From Moraxella atlantae NBRC 14588 (GTDB lineage Bacteria; Pseudomonadota; Gammaproteobacteria; Pseudomonadales; Moraxellaceae): a DNA stretch of 64,000 bases. The notes beneath the pieces are model-generated. The model was not told the origin of the DNA, did no database searches, and saw nothing but the letters and a program-made list of their open reading frames with translations. Both the position numbers and the translations under genes were made by a program. Shown here one piece after another: positions 1 to 9,113 of the stretch. Positions within the stretch are counted from its first letter, which is position 1, and the number at the start of each line of letters is the position of its first letter. The stretch lies in NCBI RefSeq assembly GCF_001591265.1, contig NZ_BCUL01000001.1, forward strand, positions 62,001 through 126,000. The letters are read 5' to 3'.

Positions 1-1
1 G

Positions 2-442
2 GTGCCGTTTATTTTGGGGCAAATTGTTCGCCCACGGATGATCAATTTTTTAAAACAGCATGGCAAATTGGTCAAGGTGGTCGATCAAGGCTCGATTTTG
101 ATGGTGGTGTATTCGGCATTTAGCGCAGCGGTGATTGAAGGCATTTGGCAGCAAGTGTCATGGGCGACATTGGCCTATCTCATCATCATTTGCTTAATCA
201 TGTTGGCTATTATCATGGTCGTGCTGCAAGTGAGCAGTAAAAAACTTGGCTTTAACCGCGCTGATCGGATCACGATTTTGTTTTGCGGTTCCAAAAAAAC
301 TTTGGCAAGTGGCGTGCCCATGGCAAAGATTTTGTTTGCAGGGCAGCCCTATGGTATGCTGATTTTGCCGTTGATGTTGTTTCATCAAATTCAACTGTTG
401 GTGTGCGGTATTTTGGCAGCTCAGTTGGCAAAAAATAGCTAG
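2..442 (+). CDS. Bile-acid:Na+ symporter-like membrane protein, C-terminal part
   Basis: Only the last 146 or so codons lie in the window; the reading frame is open to the left edge, so the true start is upstream. The fragment has hydrophobic segments at about residues 30-50, 53-75 and 115-143, and the stretch FCGSKKTLASGVPMAKILF, which resembles the C-terminal half of the SBF-like family (E. coli YfeH type; sodium/bile-acid symporter fold). Family members are inner-membrane transporters of about 330 residues, mostly with unknown substrates. The SBF-like assignment is by resemblance; the substrate cannot be inferred. It is followed by 300 bp without a gene before aconitase B, so it is not obviously co-transcribed with acnB. 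Confidence 0.7.
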   Translation: MPFILGQIVRPRMINFLKQHGKLVKVVDQGSILMVVYSAFSAAVIEGIWQQVSWATLAYLIIICLIMLAIIMVVLQVSSKKLGFNRADRITILFCGSKKTLASGVPMAKILFAGQPYGMLILPLMLFHQIQLLVCGILAAQLAKNS

Positions 443-582
443 CCAAATTGCCTACCATGGAGCAAATTGCCAAGCCACACAAACGCAGTTTATTTTGCTA
501 AAAAATGCCAAAACGGCGTTTATATTTTTTATATAAATAATCGTTATAGCCGCACGCTGCACGATTTTGGCAGCATTTTGCC

Positions 583-611
583 TTAACTTTTTGCCATAAA
601 TACGGTATAGT
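583..611 (+). promoter_or_regulatory. Candidate promoter for acnB
   Basis: A -35-like TTAACT (583-588) and a -10-like TATAGT (606-611) are separated by exactly 17 nt in the 322-bp A+T-rich gap before acnB. The implied transcript start near 618 would give a leader of about 150 nt. The rest of the gap (443-764) holds no credible gene. The match is four of six at the -35 and five of six at the -10, so this is a moderate prediction. Confidence 0.4.
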
Positions 612-764
612 AAGGCGATTATAGTCAATAAAAATTGATACCCCGCATTGCCCTTGCTGTGTACAAACCAATCTTGGCAAGGCTTGGGCAATTTGCTAGG
701 CAAGATGATATTTTAATAGCTCGCCGAAAGCCCAACTTAACCATCAACAATCAGAGGGATGATT

Positions 765-3389
765 ATGTTAGAAAATTATCGCAAACACGTCGAAGAACGC
801 GCCGCACAAGGTGTCGTACCGCAACCACTCAACGAACACCAAGTTGCTGAATTGGTTGAAGGGCTTAAAAATCCGCCTGCCGATGAAGGCGATTTTTTGT
901 TGGACTTACTAGAAAACCGCATCCCACCAGGGGTAGACCAAGCAGCGTATGTAAAAGCGGCATTTTTGGCAGATATCGTCAAAGGCAACGCGCAATCGCC
1001 TTTGATAGATCAGAAAAAAGCCATTGAATTGTTGGGTACCATGCAAGGTGGCTACAATGTTCAGCCATTGATTGAGGCATTGGACGACAAACAATTGGCA
1101 GCCGATGCTGCTGACGCGCTTAAACATACCTTGTTGGTGTTTGATGCGTTTCATGATGTGGCAGAAAAAGCTGACGCAGGCAACGAGTACGCCAAAGCTG
1201 TGATCCAGTCTTGGGCAGATGCTGAGTGGTTCACCAGCCGCAAGCCTGTACCAGAAAAAATGACTTATAAAACCTTTAAAGTCACAGGCGAAACCAACAC
1301 CGACGACCTATCGCCTGCACAAGACGCGTGGAGCCGCCCCGATATTCCATTGCACGCACTGGCAATGCTCAAAAACGCCCGTGACGGCATCCACCCTGAT
1401 GAAGACGGTGTGATTGGTCCGATGAAGCAAATCGAAGCGCTTAAAGCCGATGGCATTCCGTTAGCATACGTTGGTGACGTGGTTGGTACAGGTTCAAGCC
1501 GTAAATCAGCCACTAACTCAGTGCTATGGCTGATGGGCGATGACATCAAAGGTGTACCAAACAAACGCGCAGGCGGCTTGGTTTTGGGTGGTAAAATCGC
1601 ACCGATTTTCTTTAATACGATGGAAGACGCAGGCTCATTGCCGATCGAGACGGATGTGTCGGGCTTGAACATGGGTGATGTGTTTGACATCTATCCACAC
1701 GATGGCAAAATTACCCGTCATGATTCTGACGAGGTGATCTCAACCTTTACCCTAAAATCACCCACTTTGTTGGATGAAGTGCGTGCAGGTGGTCGTATTC
1801 CGTTGATTATCGGACGCGCTTTGACCAATCGTGCGCGTGATTATTTGGGCTTGCCAGCCTCAGACGTATTTATCAAACCTGTACAACCTGCTGATACAGG
1901 CAAAGGCTATACCTTGGCGCAAAAAATGGTGGGTAAAGCTTGCGGCGTAGAGGGTGTGCGTCCTGGTACTTATTGCGAACCTAAGATGACCACGGTTGGC
2001 TCACAAGATACCACAGGTCCGATGACCCGTGATGAGCTCAAAGACTTGGCGTGTCTAGGTTTTAGTGCAGATTTGGTCATGCAGTCATTCTGCCACACTG
2101 CAGCTTATCCAAAACCTATCGACGTAGAAACCCAACACACCTTGCCTGATTTTATCATGAATCGCGGCGGTGTAAGCTTGCGCCCTGGTGATGGTATCAT
2201 CCACTCATGGCTTAACCGTATGTTGTTACCTGATACCGTGGGTACTGGTGGTGACTCGCATACCCGTTTTCCTATGGGCATCTCATTTCCTGCAGGTTCT
2301 GGTTTGGTTGCGTTCGCGGCAGCTACTGGCGTGATGCCACTGGATATGCCAGAGTCAGTGCGCGTGCGCTTTGTGGGTGAGATGCAGCCTGGTATCACCT
2401 TGCGTGACCTTGTCCATGCTATCCCTTATCAAGCGATTCAAGAGGGCTTGCTGACCGTTGAAAAAGCAGGTAAGAAAAACGTCTTTAATGGACGTATTTT
2501 AGAAATTGAAGGCTTAGAGAACTTGACCGTTGAGCAAGCGTTTGAATTGTCAGATGCTTCAGCAGAGCGTTCTGCGGCAGGTTGTACCATCACCTTGTCT
2601 GAAGAGTCGGTAAAAGAGTACCTTAACTCTAATATCACCTTGCTAAAATGGATGATCGCTGAAGGCTATGGCGATGCGCGTACCTTGGCACGCCGCATTC
2701 AAGGCATGGAGGAATGGCTCGCCAACCCAAGTCTTATGCGCGCCGATGAAGACGCTGAATATGCAGCGGACATCGTCATTGATATGTCAGAGATTAAAGA
2801 GCCAATTTTGTGCTGCCCAAATGACCCAGACGATGCCAAAACCTTGGCAGACGTAGCAGGTGACAAGATTGATGAAGTGTTCATTGGTTCTTGTATGACC
2901 AATATCGGTCATTTCCGCGCGGCAGGTGAACTGCTTAAAGAAGTACCAGCAGGTAGCCTTGTGACCCGTCTGTGGATCGCGCCACCTACCAAAATGGACG
3001 CGCGTCAGTTGATGGATGAAGGCTTGTACAACGTGTACGCCCAAGCAGGCGCGCGCACTGAAATGCCAGGTTGTTCATTGTGCATGGGTAACCAAGCGCG
3101 TATTGCGCCAAAATCAACCGCGGTTTCGACCTCAACGCGTAACTTCCCGAACCGTTTAGGTCAAGGTGCTAATGTGTATCTAGCATCGGCAGAACTAGCG
3201 GCTGTGGCAGCCGTGTTAGGACGCTTGCCAACCAATGATGAGTACCAAAAATACGCGAGCAAAATCAATAGCATGTCAAAAGACATCTACAAATACATGA
3301 ATTTTGACCGCATGGCAGAGTACACTAAAGAAGCCAACGAAGTCGATGTCGAAGCAGTCAGCAAAATTGACGTGGCACAACTTGCCTAA
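765..3389 (+). CDS. acnB: Aconitate hydratase B
   Basis: Bifunctional aconitate hydratase / 2-methylisocitrate dehydratase of the citrate cycle, cytoplasmic, 874 residues. The N terminus [16 protein letters not shown] and the segment [19 protein letters not shown] are typical of AcnB, which carries a HEAT-like N-terminal domain and a swivel domain ahead of the catalytic core. The three [4Fe-4S] ligands are present: Cys710 in GSCMTN and Cys770/Cys773 in PGCSLCMGN, close to the known E. coli positions. An ATG six bases upstream (759) is in frame, but AGAGGG at 753-758 is correctly spaced only for 765, which also matches the family start. A hairpin terminator follows directly, so the gene is probably transcribed alone. 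Confidence 0.98.
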   Translation: MLENYRKHVEERAAQGVVPQPLNEHQVAELVEGLKNPPADEGDFLLDLLENRIPPGVDQAAYVKAAFLADIVKGNAQSPLIDQKKAIELLGTMQGGYNVQPLIEALDDKQLAADAADALKHTLLVFDAFHDVAEKADAGNEYAKAVIQSWADAEWFTSRKPVPEKMTYKTFKVTGETNTDDLSPAQDAWSRPDIPLHALAMLKNARDGIHPDEDGVIGPMKQIEALKADGIPLAYVGDVVGTGSSRKSATNSVLWLMGDDIKGVPNKRAGGLVLGGKIAPIFFNTMEDAGSLPIETDVSGLNMGDVFDIYPHDGKITRHDSDEVISTFTLKSPTLLDEVRAGGRIPLIIGRALTNRARDYLGLPASDVFIKPVQPADTGKGYTLAQKMVGKACGVEGVRPGTYCEPKMTTVGSQDTTGPMTRDELKDLACLGFSADLVMQSFCHTAAYPKPIDVETQHTLPDFIMNRGGVSLRPGDGIIHSWLNRMLLPDTVGTGGDSHTRFPMGISFPAGSGLVAFAAATGVMPLDMPESVRVRFVGEMQPGITLRDLVHAIPYQAIQEGLLTVEKAGKKNVFNGRILEIEGLENLTVEQAFELSDASAERSAAGCTITLSEESVKEYLNSNITLLKWMIAEGYGDARTLARRIQGMEEWLANPSLMRADEDAEYAADIVIDMSEIKEPILCCPNDPDDAKTLADVAGDKIDEVFIGSCMTNIGHFRAAGELLKEVPAGSLVTRLWIAPPTKMDARQLMDEGLYNVYAQAGARTEMPGCSLCMGNQARIAPKSTAVSTSTRNFPNRLGQGANVYLASAELAAVAAVLGRLPTNDEYQKYASKINSMSKDIYKYMNFDRMAEYTKEANEVDVEAVSKIDVAQLA

Positions 3390-3414
3390 TTAATCGACTG
3401 ACTGGCGGTTATAC

Positions 3415-3444
3415 AAAAGCCCTATCACACTGATGGGGCTTTTT
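3415..3444 (+). terminator. Rho-independent terminator after acnB
   Basis: The arms AAAAGCCC (3415-3422) and GGGCTTTT (3436-3443) form an 8-bp stem with a 13-nt loop, ending in a run of T residues. It lies 26 bp past the acnB stop. The remainder of the gap up to aceE (3445-3712) contains no gene; the only structure noted is a distant inverted pair ATACACGT (3520-3527) / ACGTGTAT (3573-3580). Confidence 0.8.
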
Positions 3445-3712
3445 GTTACAATGAATTTGTAGCAAAATTCTGGTTATTTAGTAAAAAAATAGTTAGCGTA
3501 AAAAAGCTAAAATAAAGAAATACACGTGTGGTTTAAATTGTCAGCGAAAGTTTGTAAGATAGACCTAAGCCGACGTGTATGTAATGTGAGCGGATTAGTT
3601 ATAGGCTGGCTATTTTAGTAACTGATGTATTTGGATGTTATTGTAAAAAAGTACGATTTTAACCCATCACAACTTCAACCCGCTGTCATTTTTCAACCAT
3701 AAGGAACCGAAG

Positions 3713-6529
3713 ATGCAACAACAGCAATATTATAATGACCCCGATAACCAAGAAACCCAAGAATGGCTTGAGGCGTTTGAATCGGTGATCAAACACGCCG
3801 ATAAAGATCGTGCCAAGTTTTTGCTTAAAGCCTTGTATGACAAAGCTGTGCAAGAAGGCGTGATGTTTAATCGCCTTGAGACTGCGTATATCAATACCAT
3901 TCCTGTCGAAGACCAACCAAGCTACCCTGGTAACCTTGGCATTGAGCACCGCATCCGCGCAATGGTGCGCTACAACGCCGTGGCGATGGTCATGCGCGCC
4001 AACAAATCAGGCGATGACCTAGGTGGACATTTGGCGACATTTGCCTCAAGCGCAACCTTGTATGAAACAGGATTTAACCATTTTTGGCGTGCCGCTACCG
4101 AAGACTTTGGCGGTGACATGATTTATTATCAAGGGCATTCATCACCAGGGATGTACGCGCGTTCGTTCCTAGAAGGTCGCTTGAGTGAAGAACAACTGAT
4201 TAACTTTCGCCGTGAGGTTGGTGGCAAAGGCCTACCCAGCTACCCACACCCATACTTGATGCCCGACTATTGGCAATTCCCAACTGTGTCGATGGGTCTA
4301 GGACCAATCATGTCGATTTATCACGGCCATGTTCAAAAATACCTAGAAAACCGTGGCTTGATCCCACAACAAAACCGTAAGATTTGGGCATTTTTGGGCG
4401 ACGGTGAGACCGATGAGCCAGAAACCTTGGGTGCAATTTCACTGGCAGGTCGCGAAAAACTTGACAACCTTATTTGGGTGATTAACTGTAACTTGCAGCG
4501 TCTTGATGGTCCTGTGCGTGGTAACGGCAAAATCATTCAAGAGCTTGAATCAGTATTCCGCGGCGCAGGTTGGCGTGTGATCAAACTGGTTTGGGGTAGC
4601 AACTGGGACCCACTACTTGCCAAGGATACCTCAGGCGCGTTAAAACGCCGTATGCAAGAAGTCGTCGATGGTGAGTACCAGCTTTATGAAGCGCGTGATG
4701 GCGCGTTTGTGCGTGAGCATTTCTTTAACAAATACCCTGAACTTAAAGAAATGGCAGACCATCTGACCGATGATGAAATCGCCCATCTAAACCGCGGTGG
4801 ACACGATCCGATCAAGATTTACACCGCGTTTAGTGAGGCAATGAAAACCAAAGGGCAGCCAACCGTTATTTTGGCAAAAACTGTCAAAGGTTATGGTTTG
4901 TCAGTACAAGCGCAAGCGGTCAATAAAGCCCACCAAATCAAAAAATTAGATATCGAGGGCTTGCAATATTTCCGCGATCGTTTCAATTTGCCATTTACCG
5001 ATGAGCAGCTTGATGAATTGCCGTTTTATCGCCCTGCCGAAGATTCGCCAGAGTCTAAATACTTAAAAGCGCGTCGTGAAGCGTTGGGTGGTCACTTGCC
5101 AAACCGTCGTAGTGGGCATATCCCGCTAGAAATTCCTAGCCTTGATATGTTTGATAAAGTACTCCAAGGTAGCGGTGGCAAAGAGCAATCAACCACGATG
5201 GTCTTTGTGCGCTTACTGTCTGCTATGCTCAAAAACAAAGCGATTCAAGAGCGCGTGGTACCAATCGTGCCCGATGAAGCGCGTACTTTCGGGCTTGAGG
5301 GTATGTTCCGTCAGCTAGGGATTTACTCATCAGCAGGGCAAAACTACACGCCAGAAGACAGCGAAGCCTTGATGGGCTACAAAGAAGCCAAAGATGGGCA
5401 TATGCTTGAAGAGGGTATCAACGAAGCAGGCGCGATGAGCGCGTGGATTGCCTTGGCAACCAGTTATTCAGTCAACGCCTTGCCGATGATTCCGTTCTAC
5501 ATCTATTACTCCATGTTTGGTTTCCAACGCGTGGGTGATTTGGCATGGGCAGCAGGTGACTGCCAAGCGCAAGGCTTCTTGATGGGCGGTACAGCAGGAC
5601 GTACAACCTTGAACGGTGAGGGTTTGCAGCACCAAGACGGTCATCATATGGTATTGTTTAACACCGTACCAAACTGTGTGTCGTATGACCCATGCTATGG
5701 CTATGAGTTGGGCGTGATCATTCACGATGGCCTAAAACGCATGTATGCTGACGGTGAGCGCGTGTACTATTATATCACGTTGATGAATGAAAACTACGAG
5801 CACCCAGCCATGCCTGAGGGTGTAGAAGAAGGCATCAAGCGTGGTATGTACCTACTTGAAGATCGTGGTGCCAAGCAAGTACAGTTACTAGGTTCGGGCG
5901 TGATTTTGCGTGAAGTACAAAAAGCCGCACAAATTTTGGCAGATGAGTTCAACATTCAAGCCAACGTGTGGAGCGTGACCAGCTTCAACGAACTAGCACG
6001 CGATGGTATGGCAACCGACGAATACAACCGCCTGCACCCACTTGAAGAACAAAAGACCCCATGGGTTACCGAGCAGTTAGCGCAGCATGAAGGTGTGGTT
6101 GTGGCAGCAACTGACTATATCCGCGCATTCTCAGAGCAAATCCGCGCTTGGTTGCCTGACTCACGCCCATACGCAACCTTAGGCACTGACGGCTTTGGAC
6201 GCTCAGACAGCCGCGCGCAATTGCGCAGCTTCTTTAAAGTGGATGCCGCGCACATCGTGGTTGCTACGCTAAAACTGCTTGCTGACGAAGGTGAAGTTGA
6301 TCCACGCTTGGTTAAAGATGCGATTAACAGCTTTGGTATCGATACCGAAGCACCACCTGCTTGGTACCCACCACAGCAAATCGACCAATCACCAGATGCG
6401 CCAGCACCACGCGGTGCTCATCCTAAACCTGTACCACAGTTGATAGAAGAGGATGATGAGGCGATCTCAACAGAAGGCAAGGCAGAAGACCAGGCCGATG
6501 CGCCGCTTATCAACGACAAGCCAGAATAA
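3713..6529 (+). CDS. aceE: Pyruvate dehydrogenase E1 component, homodimeric type
   Basis: Thiamin-diphosphate-dependent decarboxylase that acetylates the lipoyl groups of AceF; cytoplasmic multienzyme complex. The ThDP motif begins with GDGETDEPE at residue 229 and ends in the NCNLQRLDGPV region, as in E. coli AceE. The start ATG has AAGGAA six bases upstream. At 938 residues it is about 50 longer than the E. coli enzyme (887); the excess is a C-terminal tail from about residue 885 rich in Pro, Asp and Glu, unlike the compact usual end. aceF follows 124 bp downstream and is probably in the same operon. No lpd gene is present in the window, and no PdhR-type operator was found upstream. Confidence 0.97.
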   Translation: MQQQQYYNDPDNQETQEWLEAFESVIKHADKDRAKFLLKALYDKAVQEGVMFNRLETAYINTIPVEDQPSYPGNLGIEHRIRAMVRYNAVAMVMRANKSGDDLGGHLATFASSATLYETGFNHFWRAATEDFGGDMIYYQGHSSPGMYARSFLEGRLSEEQLINFRREVGGKGLPSYPHPYLMPDYWQFPTVSMGLGPIMSIYHGHVQKYLENRGLIPQQNRKIWAFLGDGETDEPETLGAISLAGREKLDNLIWVINCNLQRLDGPVRGNGKIIQELESVFRGAGWRVIKLVWGSNWDPLLAKDTSGALKRRMQEVVDGEYQLYEARDGAFVREHFFNKYPELKEMADHLTDDEIAHLNRGGHDPIKIYTAFSEAMKTKGQPTVILAKTVKGYGLSVQAQAVNKAHQIKKLDIEGLQYFRDRFNLPFTDEQLDELPFYRPAEDSPESKYLKARREALGGHLPNRRSGHIPLEIPSLDMFDKVLQGSGGKEQSTTMVFVRLLSAMLKNKAIQERVVPIVPDEARTFGLEGMFRQLGIYSSAGQNYTPEDSEALMGYKEAKDGHMLEEGINEAGAMSAWIALATSYSVNALPMIPFYIYYSMFGFQRVGDLAWAAGDCQAQGFLMGGTAGRTTLNGEGLQHQDGHHMVLFNTVPNCVSYDPCYGYELGVIIHDGLKRMYADGERVYYYITLMNENYEHPAMPEGVEEGIKRGMYLLEDRGAKQVQLLGSGVILREVQKAAQILADEFNIQANVWSVTSFNELARDGMATDEYNRLHPLEEQKTPWVTEQLAQHEGVVVAATDYIRAFSEQIRAWLPDSRPYATLGTDGFGRSDSRAQLRSFFKVDAAHIVVATLKLLADEGEVDPRLVKDAINSFGIDTEAPPAWYPPQQIDQSPDAPAPRGAHPKPVPQLIEEDDEAISTEGKAEDQADAPLINDKPE

Positions 6530-6538
6530 ACCCAAACT

Positions 6539-6561
6539 GCCAAGCCGCCGCAAGGCTTGGC
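6539..6561 (+). other. Hairpin in the aceE-aceF spacer
   Basis: GCCAAGCC (6539-6546) and GGCTTGGC (6554-6561) form a perfect 8-bp G+C-rich stem with a 7-nt loop, 10 bp after the aceE stop. No T run follows, so it is unlikely to be a full terminator. It could stabilise the aceE 3' end or mark a processing point between E1 and E2 mRNA segments; this role is inference. Confidence 0.5.
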
Positions 6562-6653
6562 GCGTACCCTACAAACAAGCAGGTGCGGCGCTTATGGTGC
6601 TGTACTTGCTGCATAAATGTTACCAAAATATCAAAAAAACGAAGGACAACGAC

Positions 6654-8732
6654 ATGCAAATTAAAGTACCCGATTTGGGTGTGGACAGTGCCGAAGTCAG
6701 CGAAATTATGGTGAAAGTTGGCGATACGATTGCCAAAGATGACAATATTGTTTTGCTAGAATCTGACAAAGCCTCAGTCGAAGTACCCGCCAGTGCAGCA
6801 GGCAAAATCAGTCATATCGCTGTTAAAGTGGGTGACAGCGTCAAAGAAGGCGATGTTTTGCTTGAAGTTGAAGACGCAGCAGGCGAAAATGACAGCAGCG
6901 CAGGCAATGCTGCCGACGATGCCCAACCCCAAAAAGCTGATAACGACACCCAAAATAGTGCCGATCAAAATCAACAATCGACTCAAACGCAACCTGCTCA
7001 ACCAGCCGCGCAAGCCCAAGCCCAGAGCAGCCAAGGTAGTGAGCAAACCTATCAGCTGCCTGATCTAGGCGTAGAAACAGCAGACGTAGCAGAATGGCTA
7101 GTCAAAGAAGGTGACAGCGTCGAAAAAGACCAACCATTGGTGTTGGTTGAATCGGACAAAGCCTCAGTTGAAGTACCAGCACCAGCTGCAGGTAGAATTG
7201 TCAAATGCTTGGTACAGGCAGGTGATAGCGTCAGCAATGGGCAGGATTTTGTTGTCATCGCAGGTGCTAGCAGCGATGCTGCCCAAAAAACAGCCCCCCA
7301 AAAAACAGCTGATAACACCCAAACAACACAACCAACAGCTAGCCAACCTGCCAACAACCAACCAGCCGCGCAAGCCCAAGCCCAGAGCAGCCAAGGTGGT
7401 AAGCAAACCTATCAGCTGCCTGATCTAGGCGTAGAAACAGCAGACGTAGCAGAATGGCTAGTCAAAGAAGGCGACAGCGTCGAAAAAGACCAACCATTGG
7501 TGTTGGTTGAATCGGACAAAGCCTCAGTTGAAGTACCAGCACCAGCTGCAGGTAGAATTGTCAAATGCTTGGTACAGGCAGGTGATAGCGTCAGCAATGG
7601 GCAGGATTTTGTTGTCATCGCAGGTACAGAGCAAACGAGCCAACCAGCTGCCGCTGCACAGCCACAAACAGCGCAAAAAACCACAGAGATTGAACCGCCT
7701 AAACAAGCAGCTAGCAGTCAGCCTACACAAACGGCAGCCAGTAGCAACCCAACGCAAAGCCAGTCACAGTTGAGTGAAGCCGAGCTAAATGCCAAATCTG
7801 CGAACGTCTATGCAGGCCCTGCTGTGCGTAAGCTTACCCGTCAGCTTGGTGTGGATATCAACCAAGTCAAAGGTAGCGGCAAACACGGACGGATTATCAA
7901 AGATGATGTCTTTGCCTATGTTAAAACCCAAATGCAGGGTGTGAAAAACGCACCTTCTGCAAGCGGTACAACACCAACAGCGGCGCGTGGTGGTTTGCCT
8001 GCCTTACCAGATATGAGCAAGGCTGAGATTTGGGGTGATATCGAACGCCAAGACCTAAGCCGCTTGCAAAAAGTTTCAATCCCGCAGCTTAATTACAACA
8101 CCTACTTGCCACAGGTCACCCAGTTTGATTTATCAGACATCACGGATACCGAGCAGTTACGTGTTAGCTTAAAAGAAGACTTTAAAAAACAAGGTGTTAG
8201 TCTGACGATTTTAGCATTTATCATGAAAGCCACTGCATACGCCTTGCAACAGTTTCCCAAATTTAACAGCCATTTGAGTGATGATAACACGCAAATTTTG
8301 GTGCGCAAATCAGTACATATGGGCTTTGCGGTGGCAACCGATGACGGCTTGACCGTGCCTGTGATCCAAAACGTACAGAACAAGGGTATCAAGCAAATCG
8401 CCATCGAAATCGGTGAGCTTGCCAAAAAAGCACGTGACAAAAAACTGACTGCCAAAGAGCTAACAGGCGCGTCGTTTACCATCTCAAGCCAAGGCAACTT
8501 GGGCGGCACATATTTCACCCCACTGGTAAATTGGCCGCAAGTGGCGATCTTGGGCGTCAGTGAAGCCAGCATGCAGCCACGTTGGAATGCTGATAGCCAA
8601 AGCTTTGAGCCACGCTTGATGCTGCCATTGTCGTTGTCGTATGACCATCGCGTGATTAACGGTGCTGATGCGGCGGTATTCACACGCTATGTTGCCAACT
8701 TACTGGCTGACCCACGTCGCATTTTGTTCTAG
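6654..8732 (+). CDS. aceF: Dihydrolipoamide acetyltransferase, E2 of pyruvate dehydrogenase
   Basis: Transfers acetyl from lipoyl-lysine to CoA and forms the core of the complex; 692 residues. It has three lipoyl domains, each with the ESDKASVEVP lipoylation motif (about residues 1-75, 120-200 and 240-320), Ala/Pro/Gln-rich linkers, a peripheral subunit-binding domain (VRKLTRQLGVDINQVKGSG region, about 385-420) and the C-terminal catalytic domain ending with SYDHRVINGA, which carries the catalytic His. The frame is open upstream to 6453, but GAAGGA at 6641-6646 and the family N terminus MQIKVPDLG fix the start at 6654. Lipoyl domains 2 and 3 are almost identical in DNA (see repeat entries). 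Confidence 0.97.
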   Translation: MQIKVPDLGVDSAEVSEIMVKVGDTIAKDDNIVLLESDKASVEVPASAAGKISHIAVKVGDSVKEGDVLLEVEDAAGENDSSAGNAADDAQPQKADNDTQNSADQNQQSTQTQPAQPAAQAQAQSSQGSEQTYQLPDLGVETADVAEWLVKEGDSVEKDQPLVLVESDKASVEVPAPAAGRIVKCLVQAGDSVSNGQDFVVIAGASSDAAQKTAPQKTADNTQTTQPTASQPANNQPAAQAQAQSSQGGKQTYQLPDLGVETADVAEWLVKEGDSVEKDQPLVLVESDKASVEVPAPAAGRIVKCLVQAGDSVSNGQDFVVIAGTEQTSQPAAAAQPQTAQKTTEIEPPKQAASSQPTQTAASSNPTQSQSQLSEAELNAKSANVYAGPAVRKLTRQLGVDINQVKGSGKHGRIIKDDVFAYVKTQMQGVKNAPSASGTTPTAARGGLPALPDMSKAEIWGDIERQDLSRLQKVSIPQLNYNTYLPQVTQFDLSDITDTEQLRVSLKEDFKKQGVSLTILAFIMKATAYALQQFPKFNSHLSDDNTQILVRKSVHMGFAVATDDGLTVPVIQNVQNKGIKQIAIEIGELAKKARDKKLTAKELTGASFTISSQGNLGGTYFTPLVNWPQVAILGVSEASMQPRWNADSQSFEPRLMLPLSLSYDHRVINGADAAVFTRYVANLLADPRRILF
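6999..7265 (+). repeat. Intragenic repeat copy 1, AceF lipoyl domain 2
   Basis: This 267-bp segment matches 7359-7625 with only three mismatches (7038, 7041 and 7112 against 7398, 7401 and 7472), a fixed offset of 360 bp. It covers the end of a linker plus the whole second lipoyl domain. Flanking linker sequences on each side do not match. Confidence 0.95.
7359..7625 (+). repeat. Intragenic repeat copy 2, AceF lipoyl domain 3
   Basis: Second copy of the 267-bp repeat at 6999-7265. Near identity including silent positions shows a recent duplication or ongoing gene conversion, while lipoyl domain 1 is clearly diverged in sequence. Confidence 0.95.
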
Positions 8733-8762
8733 ACGTTAAGCGGTTTTGGTTTTAAGCCAAAT

Positions 8763-8796
8763 AAAAAAGCCTGTCGCAAGTCCGACAGGTTTTTTA
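8763..8796 (+). terminator. Rho-independent terminator after aceF
   Basis: CCTGTCG (8770-8776) pairs with CGACAGG (8783-8789) around a 6-nt loop, flanked by six A residues before and six T residues after. It lies 38 bp past the aceF stop and closes the aceEF operon. Confidence 0.9.
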
Positions 8797-9031
8797 TTGC
8801 TGTAAGCGTGGGTTGGTAGCGGTTTTGGGTGCATAATATTGGTTGTGTGCGCATGGCTTGATGAGGTGGTAGTACCCAGTGCAACGTACCAAATGAGCGA
8901 TTTTTTCAAAAAATATCGGCAATTGGGTGTTTTAAATTAAAAAAATAAACTAAAAATTTAAAATATATCTATATTTTGGTTACGTTGATTTTGATTTTTT
9001 TAGAATAAAAATGCCTTAAAATCAATGTGGT

Positions 9032-9060
9032 TTTATCCAAAAGTTGATTTGGTGTATAAT
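9032..9060 (+). promoter_or_regulatory. Candidate promoter for mnmG
   Basis: A perfect TATAAT lies at 9055-9060, 53 bp before the mnmG start, in a very A+T-rich stretch. The -35 region at 9032-9037 is poor (TTTATC at 17-nt spacing), so activity would rest on the -10 and the A+T-rich upstream DNA. Confidence 0.4.
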
Positions 9061-9113
9061 AGTCCGTTTCTTTAAAAATGGGTGCAAACCCATTGGACAT
9101 AAGCGAGGGCGTG

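Noticed and set aside
635-850. 71-codon plus-strand frame overlapping the acnB start
   Set aside because: It overlaps the conserved acnB N terminus in another frame and lacks a ribosome site.
7052-7684. Antisense frames of 90-101 codons within the aceF lipoyl modules
   Set aside because: They occur twice only because the underlying DNA is duplicated, have no ribosome sites, and lie opposite a well-supported gene.
8102-8683. 193-codon minus-strand frame within aceF
   Set aside because: It is opposite the conserved acetyltransferase domain, has no ribosome site and a Ser/Cys-rich composition typical of shadow frames.
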